Of a DNA stretch of 64,000 bases, positions 1 through 9,166 are shown piece by piece. The stretch covers positions 1 through 64,000 of the forward strand of contig NZ_SZZT01000002.1 of NCBI RefSeq assembly GCF_009829945.1. The letters are read 5' to 3'. How positions within the stretch are numbered: position 1 is the first letter of the stretch; each line of letters opens with the position of its first letter. The DNA is from Pantoea sp. SoEX. Lineage in GTDB: Bacteria > Pseudomonadota > Gammaproteobacteria > Enterobacterales > Enterobacteriaceae. The translations under genes and the position numbers were made by a program. The notes under the pieces were generated by a model, which saw only the letters and a program-made list of their open reading frames with translations, was not told where the DNA came from and searched no databases.

Positions 1-65
1 ATACAATTGTTATTATCTAGTAAATTGAATAGAATTTTCTTGTAATATTTTTTTAAATTTAAATT

Positions 66-142
66 GGAGCGGTAGTTCAGTTGGTTAGAATACCTGCCTG
101 TCACGCAGGGGGTCGCGGGTTCGAGTCCCGTCCGTTCCGCCA
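66..142 (+). tRNA. tRNA-Asp (GTC)
   Basis: A full cloverleaf of 77 nt can be drawn. The acceptor stem GGAGCGG pairs with the 3' CCGTTCC segment. The anticodon loop reads CTGTCAC with anticodon GTC, and the T arm carries GGTTCGAGTCC. The 3' CCA is encoded in the DNA, unlike three of the other four tRNAs here. It lies alone upstream of metA. Confidence 0.95.
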
Positions 143-260
143 TTTAACTAAAACTTATTCATTTATTCATATTGTTTTTTAATGGGATCATTAATTTAAT
201 CTTGTACTGATTGATTATTGTTTCTATTATTTTTTAAATCTAATTACTAAGAAATATTTT

Positions 261-1187
261 ATGCCAGTTAAAGTTGCAGATCGTTTACCAGCAGTAAAAT
301 TATTGCGAAATGAAAATATTTTTGTACTTACTTCATCTCATAACACTAATATTCAAGAAATTCGTCCGTTAAAGTTGTTAATACTTAATTTAATGCCTAA
401 AAAAATTGAAACTGAAAATCAATTGTTACGTATACTTTCTAATTATCCATTACAAATCGATATTCAATTATTACGTATTAATAGTCATAAGTCTCGCAAT
501 ACACCTAGTGATCATCTTAATAATTTTTATTGTGATTTAGAACACATTTATAATAATACGTTTGATGGTTTAATAGTTACTGGTGCACCTTTAGGTCTAA
601 TAGATTTTAGAGATGTGTCATATTGGTCTCAAATTAAAAAAATATTTTTCTGGGCGAAAGACCATGTTACTTCAACACTTTTTATATGTTGGGCAGCACA
701 AGCTGCACTGAATATCATATACGGAATTCCTAAAAGAGTCAGAAACAGTAAACTATTTGGTGTTTTTACTCACAAAATTTTAAAATCTTCTTTACTAACA
801 CGTGGTTTTGACAATAATTTTCTTGTCCCTCACTCACGTTATGCAGATTTTTCCGTTCAGTTAATAAAAAATTATACTGATTTAGAATTACATGCTACAT
901 TAGATTTTTCTTCTGATGCATATATTATGTCTAGTATGGATAAACGTTTAGTTTTCGTTACTGGTCATCCTGAATATGATTTACTTACGTTGTCAAATGA
1001 ATACCAAAGAGATTGTAAATTAGGATTATCTCCTATAGTTCCTTATAACTATTTTCCAAATGATGATCCTACCTTGATACCCAGTATTTCTTGGTGCAGC
1101 CACGGATATTTATTGTTTTTTAATTGGTTAAATTATTATGTATATCAAATAACACCATTTAACTTATTATATATGAAATCTATGTAA
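261..1187 (+). CDS. metA: Homoserine O-succinyltransferase MetA
   Basis: First committed step of methionine synthesis in the cytoplasm: succinyl-CoA plus L-homoserine gives O-succinylhomoserine. The 308-residue protein aligns over its whole length with E. coli MetA (309 aa). The catalytic cysteine is in FICWAAQA near residue 143, and the His/Glu of the catalytic triad are in VTGHPEYD near residues 236-238. The motifs [12 protein letters not shown] and PHSRYADF are also conserved. It stands alone between tRNA-Asp and the convergent pgi gene. Its substrate homoserine would come from ThrA, encoded at the other end of this window. No met-box operator or other control site is evident upstream. The remaining methionine genes are not in the window, so whether the pathway is complete cannot be judged here. 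Confidence 0.96.
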   Translation: MPVKVADRLPAVKLLRNENIFVLTSSHNTNIQEIRPLKLLILNLMPKKIETENQLLRILSNYPLQIDIQLLRINSHKSRNTPSDHLNNFYCDLEHIYNNTFDGLIVTGAPLGLIDFRDVSYWSQIKKIFFWAKDHVTSTLFICWAAQAALNIIYGIPKRVRNSKLFGVFTHKILKSSLLTRGFDNNFLVPHSRYADFSVQLIKNYTDLELHATLDFSSDAYIMSSMDKRLVFVTGHPEYDLLTLSNEYQRDCKLGLSPIVPYNYFPNDDPTLIPSISWCSHGYLLFFNWLNYYVYQITPFNLLYMKSM

Positions 1188-1299
1188 TAATTATTTATAT
1201 TAATTTGTAATCATTATATTTATAATAGATTATTACTAAATTTGTTATTTTATATAATTATTAAATAAATGCTAAAAAGAAAAATATTATTAGTTTTAA

Positions 1300-2943
1300 T
1301 TATTGCCATTTTTTATAGTAATTAATTAATGAATTAGTAGAATCATCATATTTTTTCGTTTGATTTTTAATTTTTAGTTCTATTAAGATTTTATTTGCTA
1401 ATTTTTTTCCTAATTCCACTCCCCATTGATCAAAACTAAAAATATTTAATATAGATCCTTGAGTAAAAATTTTATGTTCATAAAGCGCAATTAAAGATCC
1501 AAGATTAAAAGGATTAATTTTTCGTATTAGTATAGAATTAGTAGGGCGATTACCTTCAAATAATTCAAATGATGTTATATTTTTTTTAATTTTATTTTTT
1601 ATGTTTAATATATTTTCTTGATCTATTTGATCACAAGATGTACCAAAAGCCAATGCTTTTGTTTGTGCAAAAAAATGTGATAAAAGCTTTAAGTGATGAT
1701 CATCTAATGAGTTATGATGTATTACTGGAGCAATGAAATCACATGGAATTAATTTGGTACCTTGATGTAATAACTGATAAAACGAATGTTGCCCATCAGT
1801 TCCACACTCTCCCCAAATTATAGTACCTGTTTGATAATTAACACGATTTCCTTCTCTATCTACTTGTTTACCATTAGATTCCATACTTAATTGTTGTAAA
1901 TATGTAGCAAAGCAATGCAGATTACGACTGTAAGGTAAAACTGCCTCAGTTTCTGAACCAAAAAAATTGTTATACCAAATACTAATTAATGCGAGTATTA
2001 CTGGTATATTTTTTTCTAATGGTGTTTCAGAGAAATGTTTATCCATTTCGTATGCACCACTAAGAAGTTGTTTAAAATTATCAAATCCTATAGAGAGAAC
2101 AATTGATAATCCAATTGATGACCATAAAGAATACCGTCCTCCTACCCAATCCCACAATTCAAAAATATTATCAATTTTTATACCAAATTTTTGTACTTCC
2201 TTTATATTATTAGACATTGCAATAAAGTGTTTTGACATGTTATGTTTATCTTTTGTTTTTTCTAGAAACCACTTACGTGCGCTATAAGCATTAGTTAATG
2301 TTTCCTGAGTATTAAATGTTTTAGATGCTACTAAGAATAATGTTGTTTCTGAGTTTAAATTTTTTAGTGTATTAGTTAAGTGTGCACTATCAATATTAGA
2401 AACAAAATGTATATTAAGATGATTTTTATAAGGACTGAGTGCCTCAGTTACCATTAAAGGACCAAGATGTGAACCACCTATACCAATATTTACTATATCT
2501 TTTATTGGTTTGCCAGTATAACCTAACCAATCGCCATTAATAATTTTTTCTGAAAAATTTTTCATTTTGTTTAATACTTTATTTATTTTAGGCATTATAT
2601 CTTGTTCATTTAATATTATAGGTTTATTACTACAATTTCTTAGAGCAGTATGTAGTACTGCTCTGTTTTCAGTAAAATTAATTTTTTTTCCAGAAAACAT
2701 TAAATCAATATTTTTTTTAAGATTAGTTTCTCTTGCTAATGATTGTAATATTTTTACTGTTTCTTCAGTGAGAATATTTTTTGAAAAATCTACCAAAATT
2801 TGATCATTGAAAATAGCAGAAAATTTATGAAATCTATAAGGATCTTCAGCAAATAAGTTTACAATTTGTGATGATTTCATTTGTTTAAAATGTTTTTGTA
2901 ATTTCTTCCAAGATATAGTATGAATTGGATTGATTTTTTCCAT
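1300..2943 (-). CDS. pgi: Glucose-6-phosphate isomerase
   Basis: Interconverts glucose 6-phosphate and fructose 6-phosphate in the cytoplasm, linking glycolysis, the pentose phosphate route and hexosamine supply. The 547-residue product matches the family length (549 in E. coli). Recognisable motifs are [10 protein letters not shown] (phosphosugar site), [13 protein letters not shown], the catalytic Glu in MESNGK, the His in GTDGQHSF and the Lys in the C-terminal [10 protein letters not shown]. It is convergent with metA and divergent from lysC. The pgi-lysC neighbourhood is the same as in E. coli. The two short open frames on the opposite strand are shadows. Confidence 0.97.
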   Translation of the reverse strand: MEKINPIHTISWKKLQKHFKQMKSSQIVNLFAEDPYRFHKFSAIFNDQILVDFSKNILTEETVKILQSLARETNLKKNIDLMFSGKKINFTENRAVLHTALRNCSNKPIILNEQDIMPKINKVLNKMKNFSEKIINGDWLGYTGKPIKDIVNIGIGGSHLGPLMVTEALSPYKNHLNIHFVSNIDSAHLTNTLKNLNSETTLFLVASKTFNTQETLTNAYSARKWFLEKTKDKHNMSKHFIAMSNNIKEVQKFGIKIDNIFELWDWVGGRYSLWSSIGLSIVLSIGFDNFKQLLSGAYEMDKHFSETPLEKNIPVILALISIWYNNFFGSETEAVLPYSRNLHCFATYLQQLSMESNGKQVDREGNRVNYQTGTIIWGECGTDGQHSFYQLLHQGTKLIPCDFIAPVIHHNSLDDHHLKLLSHFFAQTKALAFGTSCDQIDQENILNIKNKIKKNITSFELFEGNRPTNSILIRKINPFNLGSLIALYEHKIFTQGSILNIFSFDQWGVELGKKLANKILIELKIKNQTKKYDDSTNSLINYYKKWQ

Positions 2944-3312
2944 AAAAAGCTCTTGTTTTTTTTGTATAATTTTTTATTCTATTTTAAATCACAAACATTA
3001 ATATTAACATGATTTAAAAATATATTTTGTGATTAATTAAATAAACACTAACTTATAAATTATTTAATAGATTGAAAATTATCAATATTTATTTGATATG
3101 AATTTATATTATTTTTATCTAAATTAGAAAAAATTTTTATGATTTTCATTTAAAAATATTTTCATTTATTTGGTAAATTTATTAAAAGATTGGTTTTTAA
3201 TTCATCTATAAATTTTTAAAACGATAGTATTTATAACCATAACTAATTCAACATAAAATTTTTTAATTAAAAAATATATTTATAATATATATTATTTTAA
3301 GGGGTTCTAATA
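2944..3312. other. pgi-lysC divergent intergenic region, no riboswitch seen
   Basis: This 369-nt stretch is almost pure A and T. In E. coli the lysC leader carries a lysine riboswitch (L box). I looked for its G/C-rich conserved core and see nothing of the kind. A ribosome-binding site AGGGG lies about 8 nt before the lysC ATG. No further gene or clear promoter can be supported. Confidence 0.6.
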
Positions 3313-4659
3313 ATGGTTAAAAAATTGATAGTAGCTAAATTTGGAGGCACTAGTGTTGCAAATTTTAATGCAATGAACCGTAGTGCTGATTTAATAGTTA
3401 ACAATTCTAATATTCGTTTAATTGTCCTCTCTGCTTCGGCTACTATAACTAATATACTTATAGCTCTTTCTGTAGTAAATACTAATAAAATTTACAGATC
3501 TTCTTTAATTGGTAAAATTAGTGATATTCAAAATTCAATACTTAATCATTTTGATAAGCAAAATAAATTGCATAAATCAATCGATCATATGATAGCGAAT
3601 ATTGCAATATTAGCTGAAAATGCTTCTAAAGTTAGTTCTGTAGAATTAAAAGATGAAATTGTTAGTTACGGTGAATTAATGTCATCTATGATTTTCGTTG
3701 AAATATTACGTCAAAAAAGAGCAAATGTTGATTGGTTTGACGTACGCAATGTAATGAAAACAAATAATAATTTTGGTTGCGCTAAACCCAATATTAATAT
3801 TATATCCGAAAAAGTTAAAAAGTATCTAGAACCACTATTGTTAAAAAAAATTATAGTTACACAAGGATTTATTGGTAGAGAAGATCAAGGACGTACTACT
3901 ACTTTAGGTCGTGGAGGAAGTGATTATACAGCTGCGTTATTAGGTGAAGCATTAAAAGCTAAATGTATAGAAATTTGGACTGACGTACCTGGTATTTATA
4001 CAACTGATCCTAGGTTAGTGCCCACAGCTAAAAGAATAGATGAAATAACATTTAAGGAAGCTGCAGAAATGGCAAGTTTTGGTGCCAAAATACTCCATCC
4101 TTCTACTCTATTACCTGCAGTACGAAGCGATATTCCAGTTTTCGTCAGCTCTAGTCAAAAACCAGAAGCAGGTGGAACATATATCTCCAATAAAACCAAA
4201 ATTATACCATTACTTCGGGCATTATCTTTACTTAAAAAACAAACTTTATTAACTTTTAACGATTTAAAATATAATAAAACAAAATTTTTAGCAAATGTTT
4301 TTAATATACTATCTAATTACAATCTACCAGTAGATATTATAATAAGTGACAAATCTAATATATCATTAATTATTAATAATAGTGATACAAGCATAAATGA
4401 ACCTATTAATAATAGTTTATTAGTTAAACTTGAAACATTTTGTAACGTTACAATAAGAGAAAATTTATCTCTGATTGCTGTCATTGGAAATAATTTAACA
4501 AAAGTTAATGGCATTACTAAAATGTTATTTGCAACATTAGAGCCATTTAACTTAAATATGATTTGTTATGGTGCTAGTGATCACAATATTAGTTTTTTAG
4601 TACAAAGTATTGATGCAGAAAATATTATACGTATTCTGCACAAAAATTTCTTTGAATAA
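3313..4659 (+). CDS. lysC: Lysine-type aspartokinase III, catalytic site intact
   Basis: Phosphorylates L-aspartate, the entry step to lysine, meso-diaminopimelate, threonine and methionine. The 448-residue protein matches E. coli LysC (449 aa). The catalytic motifs are all present: AKFGGTSV at the N-terminus, SYGELMSS with the conserved Glu, LGRGGSDYTAA, and FGAKILHPST. Two C-terminal ACT-type domains follow. In the first, several residues that bind lysine in E. coli differ. Aligned to E. coli numbering these are Ser338 to Pro, Thr344 to Ser, Ser345 to Asp, Glu346 to Lys, Thr352 to Ile, and the Gly323 region. Mutations at several of these sites are known to relieve lysine inhibition in E. 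coli, so I infer an enzyme that responds poorly to lysine. It is monocistronic, with plsB convergent downstream. Confidence 0.96.
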   Translation: MVKKLIVAKFGGTSVANFNAMNRSADLIVNNSNIRLIVLSASATITNILIALSVVNTNKIYRSSLIGKISDIQNSILNHFDKQNKLHKSIDHMIANIAILAENASKVSSVELKDEIVSYGELMSSMIFVEILRQKRANVDWFDVRNVMKTNNNFGCAKPNINIISEKVKKYLEPLLLKKIIVTQGFIGREDQGRTTTLGRGGSDYTAALLGEALKAKCIEIWTDVPGIYTTDPRLVPTAKRIDEITFKEAAEMASFGAKILHPSTLLPAVRSDIPVFVSSSQKPEAGGTYISNKTKIIPLLRALSLLKKQTLLTFNDLKYNKTKFLANVFNILSNYNLPVDIIISDKSNISLIINNSDTSINEPINNSLLVKLETFCNVTIRENLSLIAVIGNNLTKVNGITKMLFATLEPFNLNMICYGASDHNISFLVQSIDAENIIRILHKNFFE

Positions 4660-4794
4660 AAAAATTATTTTTTAATTACGTTAAATTAAACTCATTTAAT
4701 AATTCAATTAAAATTATTTTTATATCATATAATATAAAAATAATAAATTACTATATTATCTTAAGTATTATTCTTTCCTATTAAATATAAAAAT

Positions 4795-7209
4795 TTAAAC
4801 TTTAGTTTTATTATTTAATATTTTGTACAAGACATTATATGTAGATAAGGTTTTTTCTTTATTTACATTACCATTTATATATATATATTTTTGATTACGT
4901 AAAGTTGATAATATAGATCTAAAAAAACATTGATCAAAAAATTCTGGTATGTAAATATTTTTATTTGATAAAAAACTTTGAGATAATATAATACTTTCTG
5001 TCTCTATTAATTTATTATTTACGATTTGATTAATTTTAAGAATATGAAATATTATGATATAACGTTGCAACATTTCTCTAGCATTATAGGATAATAATCT
5101 CAAAATATCTGACCTATCATGTTGTAAAAATAATTTTTCTTTTTTGGAAGAAATTAATTTCTGATATTCTAGTTGATTGCAAATTTTTGTTATTAATGAT
5201 GGAATTTCACTGCATTCCCAACATAAAAACAAATCTCTTTTCACTATAGGATATAAATTTTTAACATAATTGATAAGTTCATGTATATTGATTTCTTCAA
5301 AGTTTATAATAATAGTTGCAATTAACGAGGGCATTATCAACATATGTTGAATATTATTACGGTAGTAAAGAATTGTTTTTACTTCATCTTGCAATGTGAA
5401 TATAATTTCAGTATTATCTTTTTTTTTAATTTTGAATTTATTACATTTTATAATATAAGCAATTATTTCATTAGTATTCATAGGAATTGTAATTCCAGAA
5501 GAATAAGGCACTTTATTTAATAATTCTATATAGAAATTCAATTGATCAGTAAGTTCTTTTTGAGTCAAAGAATATGTGGTAGAAGAAATAATAGCTGTAA
5601 CACATAAATTTACTGCACCAGCTACACTAGCTTCATTAATACGTGTCATAAGTTTAATAGCAAGATTATTTACTAATGGTGTTAACCATATTGGACGAGA
5701 TTTATTAATATTATTTCTTGATTTATACCATTCAGGAACATATTTATTTAAATAACTATTTAAGGTTAAAGGTTCTCCAAAATTAACATAAATATGACCA
5801 AGATTTCTTAATCTACATAATGTAAATAAATTACGTAGTTTTTGTATTATTTTATCTTTTTTTGTTTTTCCACTTAATTCATTGCTATAATAATTTATTT
5901 CTAATATATTGTCATAACCTATGTATATAGGAACTAAAGTAACTAAATTTCTACCGTTATTTTTTATAATTGATTGCAAAGTCATTGTCAATAGACCAGT
6001 TCTAGGTTTAAGTAAAAATCCAGTACGAGATCTTTGTCCTTCTATAAAATATTCTATTGAACATCCATAATTAAATAATTTATCTAAATATTTACGAAAA
6101 ATGATACAGTAAAGCTTATTGTTTTTGAATTTTCTCCTAATAAAAAAAGCTCCTAAACTACGTAGTATGCCACCTATAGGCCAAAAATTAAGATTCTGAC
6201 CTGCAGCTATATAAGGTATTGAAAATCCCTTATTGTATAACACATAAGAAATCAATAAATAATCTATATGACTACGGTGACATGGTATATAAACAATTTT
6301 ATGACCGTTTGAAACTAATTTGTATATTTTTTCGTATCCGTTAATATTAATTTTTTCATAAAATATGTTCCAAAACTGTTTCATTAAATAATCAGTCAAG
6401 TAGATAGCTTCATAAGAAATATTTGAAGCAATTTCGTTGATAATTTTTATAGCATTATTTTTAGATATTTTATAAGTAATATGTTTTTGTTTTGCTTCTT
6501 GTTTTATTATTTTTTTAAGTGTTTTAGATTTTAAAAAAACTAGTAATAAATCTTTATATTTAATAATATTAGGTCCTATTGTATTAATTTTCTGTCTTAT
6601 AAAATAAATATGTGCTATTCTCACGAGTTTTTTAATAATATTTCTGTCTGAGTTATTTTTTAGTAATATTTTGTTCAGAGAAATCATTGATGAAGAATAA
6701 ATTAAAACATTTCTACCATGCCATATAATTATAAACATCTTCTTTAAGATATTTATTACTTTCGATTTTTTCTTTTGTTTAACATCGATATTGCTATTAA
6801 AATTAGGTGACCTGCTAATCACTACTGATATAAGTAATATTTTTATCTCATGTTTATTTACTAATCTAATATAACGTCTTAGTATTTTAATTGATTTGAT
6901 TAATTTCCAATACGGAATTAAATATGAGTGCAAATATCTGTTATCATTAATAAAAAGATGACATGGTAAGGTCATGCCATTTATTTCTATAATAGATAAA
7001 GGGTCAGGTAGTTTATATTTAATACATTGTTTTCGCAAAATTAATAAATTAAGCATTGATTTATCAGGCAGGATATATATAAGAGGTGTTTTTTTATTGA
7101 TATTCTTATTGCAAATATCATCTATAGTAACTATTTTACTTCTTATTGCTATAGATACTATTATATCAACTAAATTTAAATAAATTTTATACCAGTTAAA
7201 TTTAAACAA
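4795..7209 (-). CDS. plsB: Glycerol-3-phosphate 1-O-acyltransferase PlsB
   Basis: Inner-membrane-associated acyltransferase that makes lysophosphatidate, the first step of phospholipid synthesis. The 804-residue protein has nearly the E. coli length (807). The acyltransferase blocks appear in order: the HX4D box in CHRSHIDY near residue 300, GAFFIRRKF, FIEGQRSRTG (one Gly to Gln change against EGGRSRTG) and VPIYIGYD. The large C-terminal region is kept, including YYRNNIQHMLIMPSL and the APEFF-like IPEFFDQCF near the end. Keeping the complete gene indicates the bacterium still begins its own membrane lipids. The E. coli downstream neighbours dgkA and lexA are absent, and yjbJ follows directly on the other strand. 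Confidence 0.95.
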   Translation of the reverse strand: MFKFNWYKIYLNLVDIIVSIAIRSKIVTIDDICNKNINKKTPLIYILPDKSMLNLLILRKQCIKYKLPDPLSIIEINGMTLPCHLFINDNRYLHSYLIPYWKLIKSIKILRRYIRLVNKHEIKILLISVVISRSPNFNSNIDVKQKKKSKVINILKKMFIIIWHGRNVLIYSSSMISLNKILLKNNSDRNIIKKLVRIAHIYFIRQKINTIGPNIIKYKDLLLVFLKSKTLKKIIKQEAKQKHITYKISKNNAIKIINEIASNISYEAIYLTDYLMKQFWNIFYEKININGYEKIYKLVSNGHKIVYIPCHRSHIDYLLISYVLYNKGFSIPYIAAGQNLNFWPIGGILRSLGAFFIRRKFKNNKLYCIIFRKYLDKLFNYGCSIEYFIEGQRSRTGFLLKPRTGLLTMTLQSIIKNNGRNLVTLVPIYIGYDNILEINYYSNELSGKTKKDKIIQKLRNLFTLCRLRNLGHIYVNFGEPLTLNSYLNKYVPEWYKSRNNINKSRPIWLTPLVNNLAIKLMTRINEASVAGAVNLCVTAIISSTTYSLTQKELTDQLNFYIELLNKVPYSSGITIPMNTNEIIAYIIKCNKFKIKKKDNTEIIFTLQDEVKTILYYRNNIQHMLIMPSLIATIIINFEEINIHELINYVKNLYPIVKRDLFLCWECSEIPSLITKICNQLEYQKLISSKKEKLFLQHDRSDILRLLSYNAREMLQRYIIIFHILKINQIVNNKLIETESIILSQSFLSNKNIYIPEFFDQCFFRSILSTLRNQKYIYINGNVNKEKTLSTYNVLYKILNNKTKV

Positions 7210-7570
7210 GACATCTCCTAAATTTTAATAATATATATAAAGTTAATTATATTTCAATAATATTTTAAACAGTTTAAATAAAAAATTTTAGTATTATTTA
7301 AATTATTAAAATAAATTCTATGTTTAGGTTATATCATTATAATTACTTTAAATAATTTATTGATACTTAAATTTCTATTCTAGAATGAAGCAAACATGAT
7401 TATTTTAAATAATTGATTAATCTTTTAAAAAAATAATATAGATAATACTCAGTATTGTGTACAATTATCTACTACAATTAATATTAAATAACACACAACT
7501 AATAATTAAATTTATAATTATTATATAATAAGGTATTATGTTAAACCTAAGGTTGATGTGGAGGTTTAAA
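7210..7570. other. plsB-yjbJ divergent spacer
   Basis: About 360 nt, nearly all A/T, between two divergent genes. It must hold both promoters, but in DNA this AT-rich I cannot pick convincing -35/-10 pairs. This is where E. coli carries dgkA, lexA and dinF; no recognisable remnant is visible. Confidence 0.5.
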
Positions 7571-7795
7571 ATGAATAAAGATAAAATTGACGGTAATTGG
7601 AAACAATTCAAGGGAAAAATGAAAGAGAAATGGGGTAAATTAACAGATGATGACTTTCAATGCATGGAAGGCAAAAGAGAGCAATTGATAGGTAAAATCC
7701 AAGAACGTTATGGTTATGCTAGAGATCAAGCAGAAAAAGAAGTAAGAGCTTGGGAAAGTCATAATAAAGATTGTCATTGGTGCAATCATTATTAA
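7571..7795 (+). CDS. yjbJ: CsbD-family stress protein YjbJ
   Basis: Small soluble protein of the CsbD/YjbJ family, abundant under stress in many Enterobacterales; its molecular role is not established. I place the start at the ATG preceded by GTGGAGG, 33 nt inside the longest open frame, because it gives MNKDKIDGNWKQFKGK, which aligns with E. coli YjbJ from residue 1. The 74-residue product is highly conserved (KWGKLTDDD, GKREQLIGKIQERYGY, QAEKEV). It ends in an extra tail, CHWCNHY, where E. coli has only a short end. The CxxC-xH pattern could bind metal or form a disulphide, which is speculative. The coding DNA is less AT-rich than its surroundings, which fits strong purifying selection. Confidence 0.9.
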   Translation: MNKDKIDGNWKQFKGKMKEKWGKLTDDDFQCMEGKREQLIGKIQERYGYARDQAEKEVRAWESHNKDCHWCNHY

Positions 7796-7819
7796 AATAT
7801 AAAACAAATTTTAAATTTA

Positions 7820-7835
7820 GGCACAAGGAAGTGCC
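7820..7835 (+). other. Small GC-rich hairpin after yjbJ
   Basis: GGCAC and GTGCC flank a 6-nt loop AAGGAA, followed by a G/C-containing patch and then five T residues. It could be the yjbJ terminator, or part of the untranslated region before dusA. The stem is only 5 bp, so the call is weak. Confidence 0.35.
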
Positions 7836-7914
7836 GTCGGATGAGTTTTTGTTTAAAAAATAAAATTTAAATACGGTAAACAATTATGTTAGATCACAAA
7901 CTTATTCTTTAATA

Positions 7915-8894
7915 ATGAATAATTACTATAGGCGTTTTGCTGTAGCACCAATGCTTGGTTGGACTGATCGGCATTGCCGCTATTTTCACCGACAGTTGAG
8001 TAGTTGCGCGATTTTATATACAGAAATGATCAATACAAATGAAATCATAAACAGCAAGTATAATTTTAACATAGAATATAATGATGATAAAGAAAATTTG
8101 GTTGCACTGCAATTAAGTGGAAATAATTCAACCCAATTAGCTTATTGTTCTAAATTAGCAGAAAATTATGGTTATAATGAAATTAATCTTAATATTGGTT
8201 GTCCATCATATCGAGCGCAAAAAGGTTATTTTGGTGTAAGTTTGATGAATAATGCACATCTAGTTGCCGATAATATCAAGGCCATTCATGATGTTGTAAA
8301 TATTCCAGTAACAGTGAAAACTCGTATAGGGATAAATGAACAAGATCATTATAATTTTTTAAGGGATTTTATAGGTACTGTATCACAGTATAGTGGTTGT
8401 AAAATTTTTATTTTCCATGCAAGAAAAGCATTACTTTCCATGTATAATACTCGTAAAAATCTTACAATTCCTCCTCTTAATTATTCTCATGTATATCATC
8501 TTAAAAAAGATTTTCCTTCTTTTTTAGTAATAATTAATGGTGGTATAGAGACATTAGAAGAGGCGCAAATACACTTACAATATCTTGATGGTGTAATGTT
8601 AGGACGTGGGGTTTATAAAAATCCTTTTATTTTATCTGAAGTTGACAATAATATCTTTGGTTTAAAAAAAAAATTGATTCTGTATCATTAGTAAAAAGTA
8701 TGTATCCTTATATTGAAAAGGAAATAAAAAAACATATTAGAATTAATAGAATAATACGACATATGTTGAGTTTATTTAGAGGTGTTCCTGGTTCTAATCA
8801 GTGGCGTCGTTATATTAGCGATAATATCCATAAATCTAATGCAGGTATTTGGGTAATTGAAAATGCATTAAAAATGTTAAAATTTAATAATTAA
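7915..8894 (+). pseudogene. dusA: tRNA-dihydrouridine synthase DusA, frameshifted at a run of ten A
   Basis: DusA is an FMN enzyme that reduces U20/U20a in the tRNA D-loop. The first frame (7915-8691) gives 258 residues: FAVAPMLGWTDRH at the start, the catalytic Cys96 in NIGCPS, VKTRIG, IFHARKA, NGGIET and VMLGRGVYKNP. It stops soon after an A10 run at 8664-8673. The missing C-terminus continues in another frame to 8894 (MYPYIEKEI, LFRGVPGSNQWRRYIS, NAGIWVIENALKML). Adding one A to the run joins the two parts into a continuous protein of about 326 residues, close to the E. coli length. All motifs are intact on both sides, so this is either a young pseudogene or a gene whose frame is restored in some transcripts by polymerase slippage on the poly(A) run, a process reported for other insect symbionts. 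A sequencing error in the homopolymer is also possible. Confidence 0.85.
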
Positions 8895-9166
8895 AATAAT
8901 TCATGTAAGTATTTTTTGTTAATGTAATATTTATGCTTTGTTTCAATATTTATTATAACTATTTACAATATCTTATTGAATTACCAATATTTTATTTTTT
9001 AATTAAAATCCATTCATTATAATAAAAATTTTTAAATGCTTATTAAAAATCATTTTATTATTTTTTATATTCCTGAAATTAATTCAATTATAAGGCAAAG
9101 CATTAATACTGAATCAAGTAAAATTTCTGAATTTCTTCTCAAAAACAGTAGGTAATATACTTAGTT

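Noticed and set aside
8190-8260. In DusA the Cys of the E. coli GACLM motif is Ser (GVSLM), which looked like loss of the catalytic residue.
   Set aside because: The catalytic Cys of the Dus family is the one in GCP[AS], as counted from E. coli DusB Cys100. It is present here as Cys96 in NIGCPS.
9036-9155. A 39-codon open frame (MLIKNHFIIFYIPEINS...) just before dnaB.
   Set aside because: It has no recognisable family, no clear ribosome-binding site, and a composition typical of A/T-rich spacer. It could be a remnant, but nothing supports a gene.
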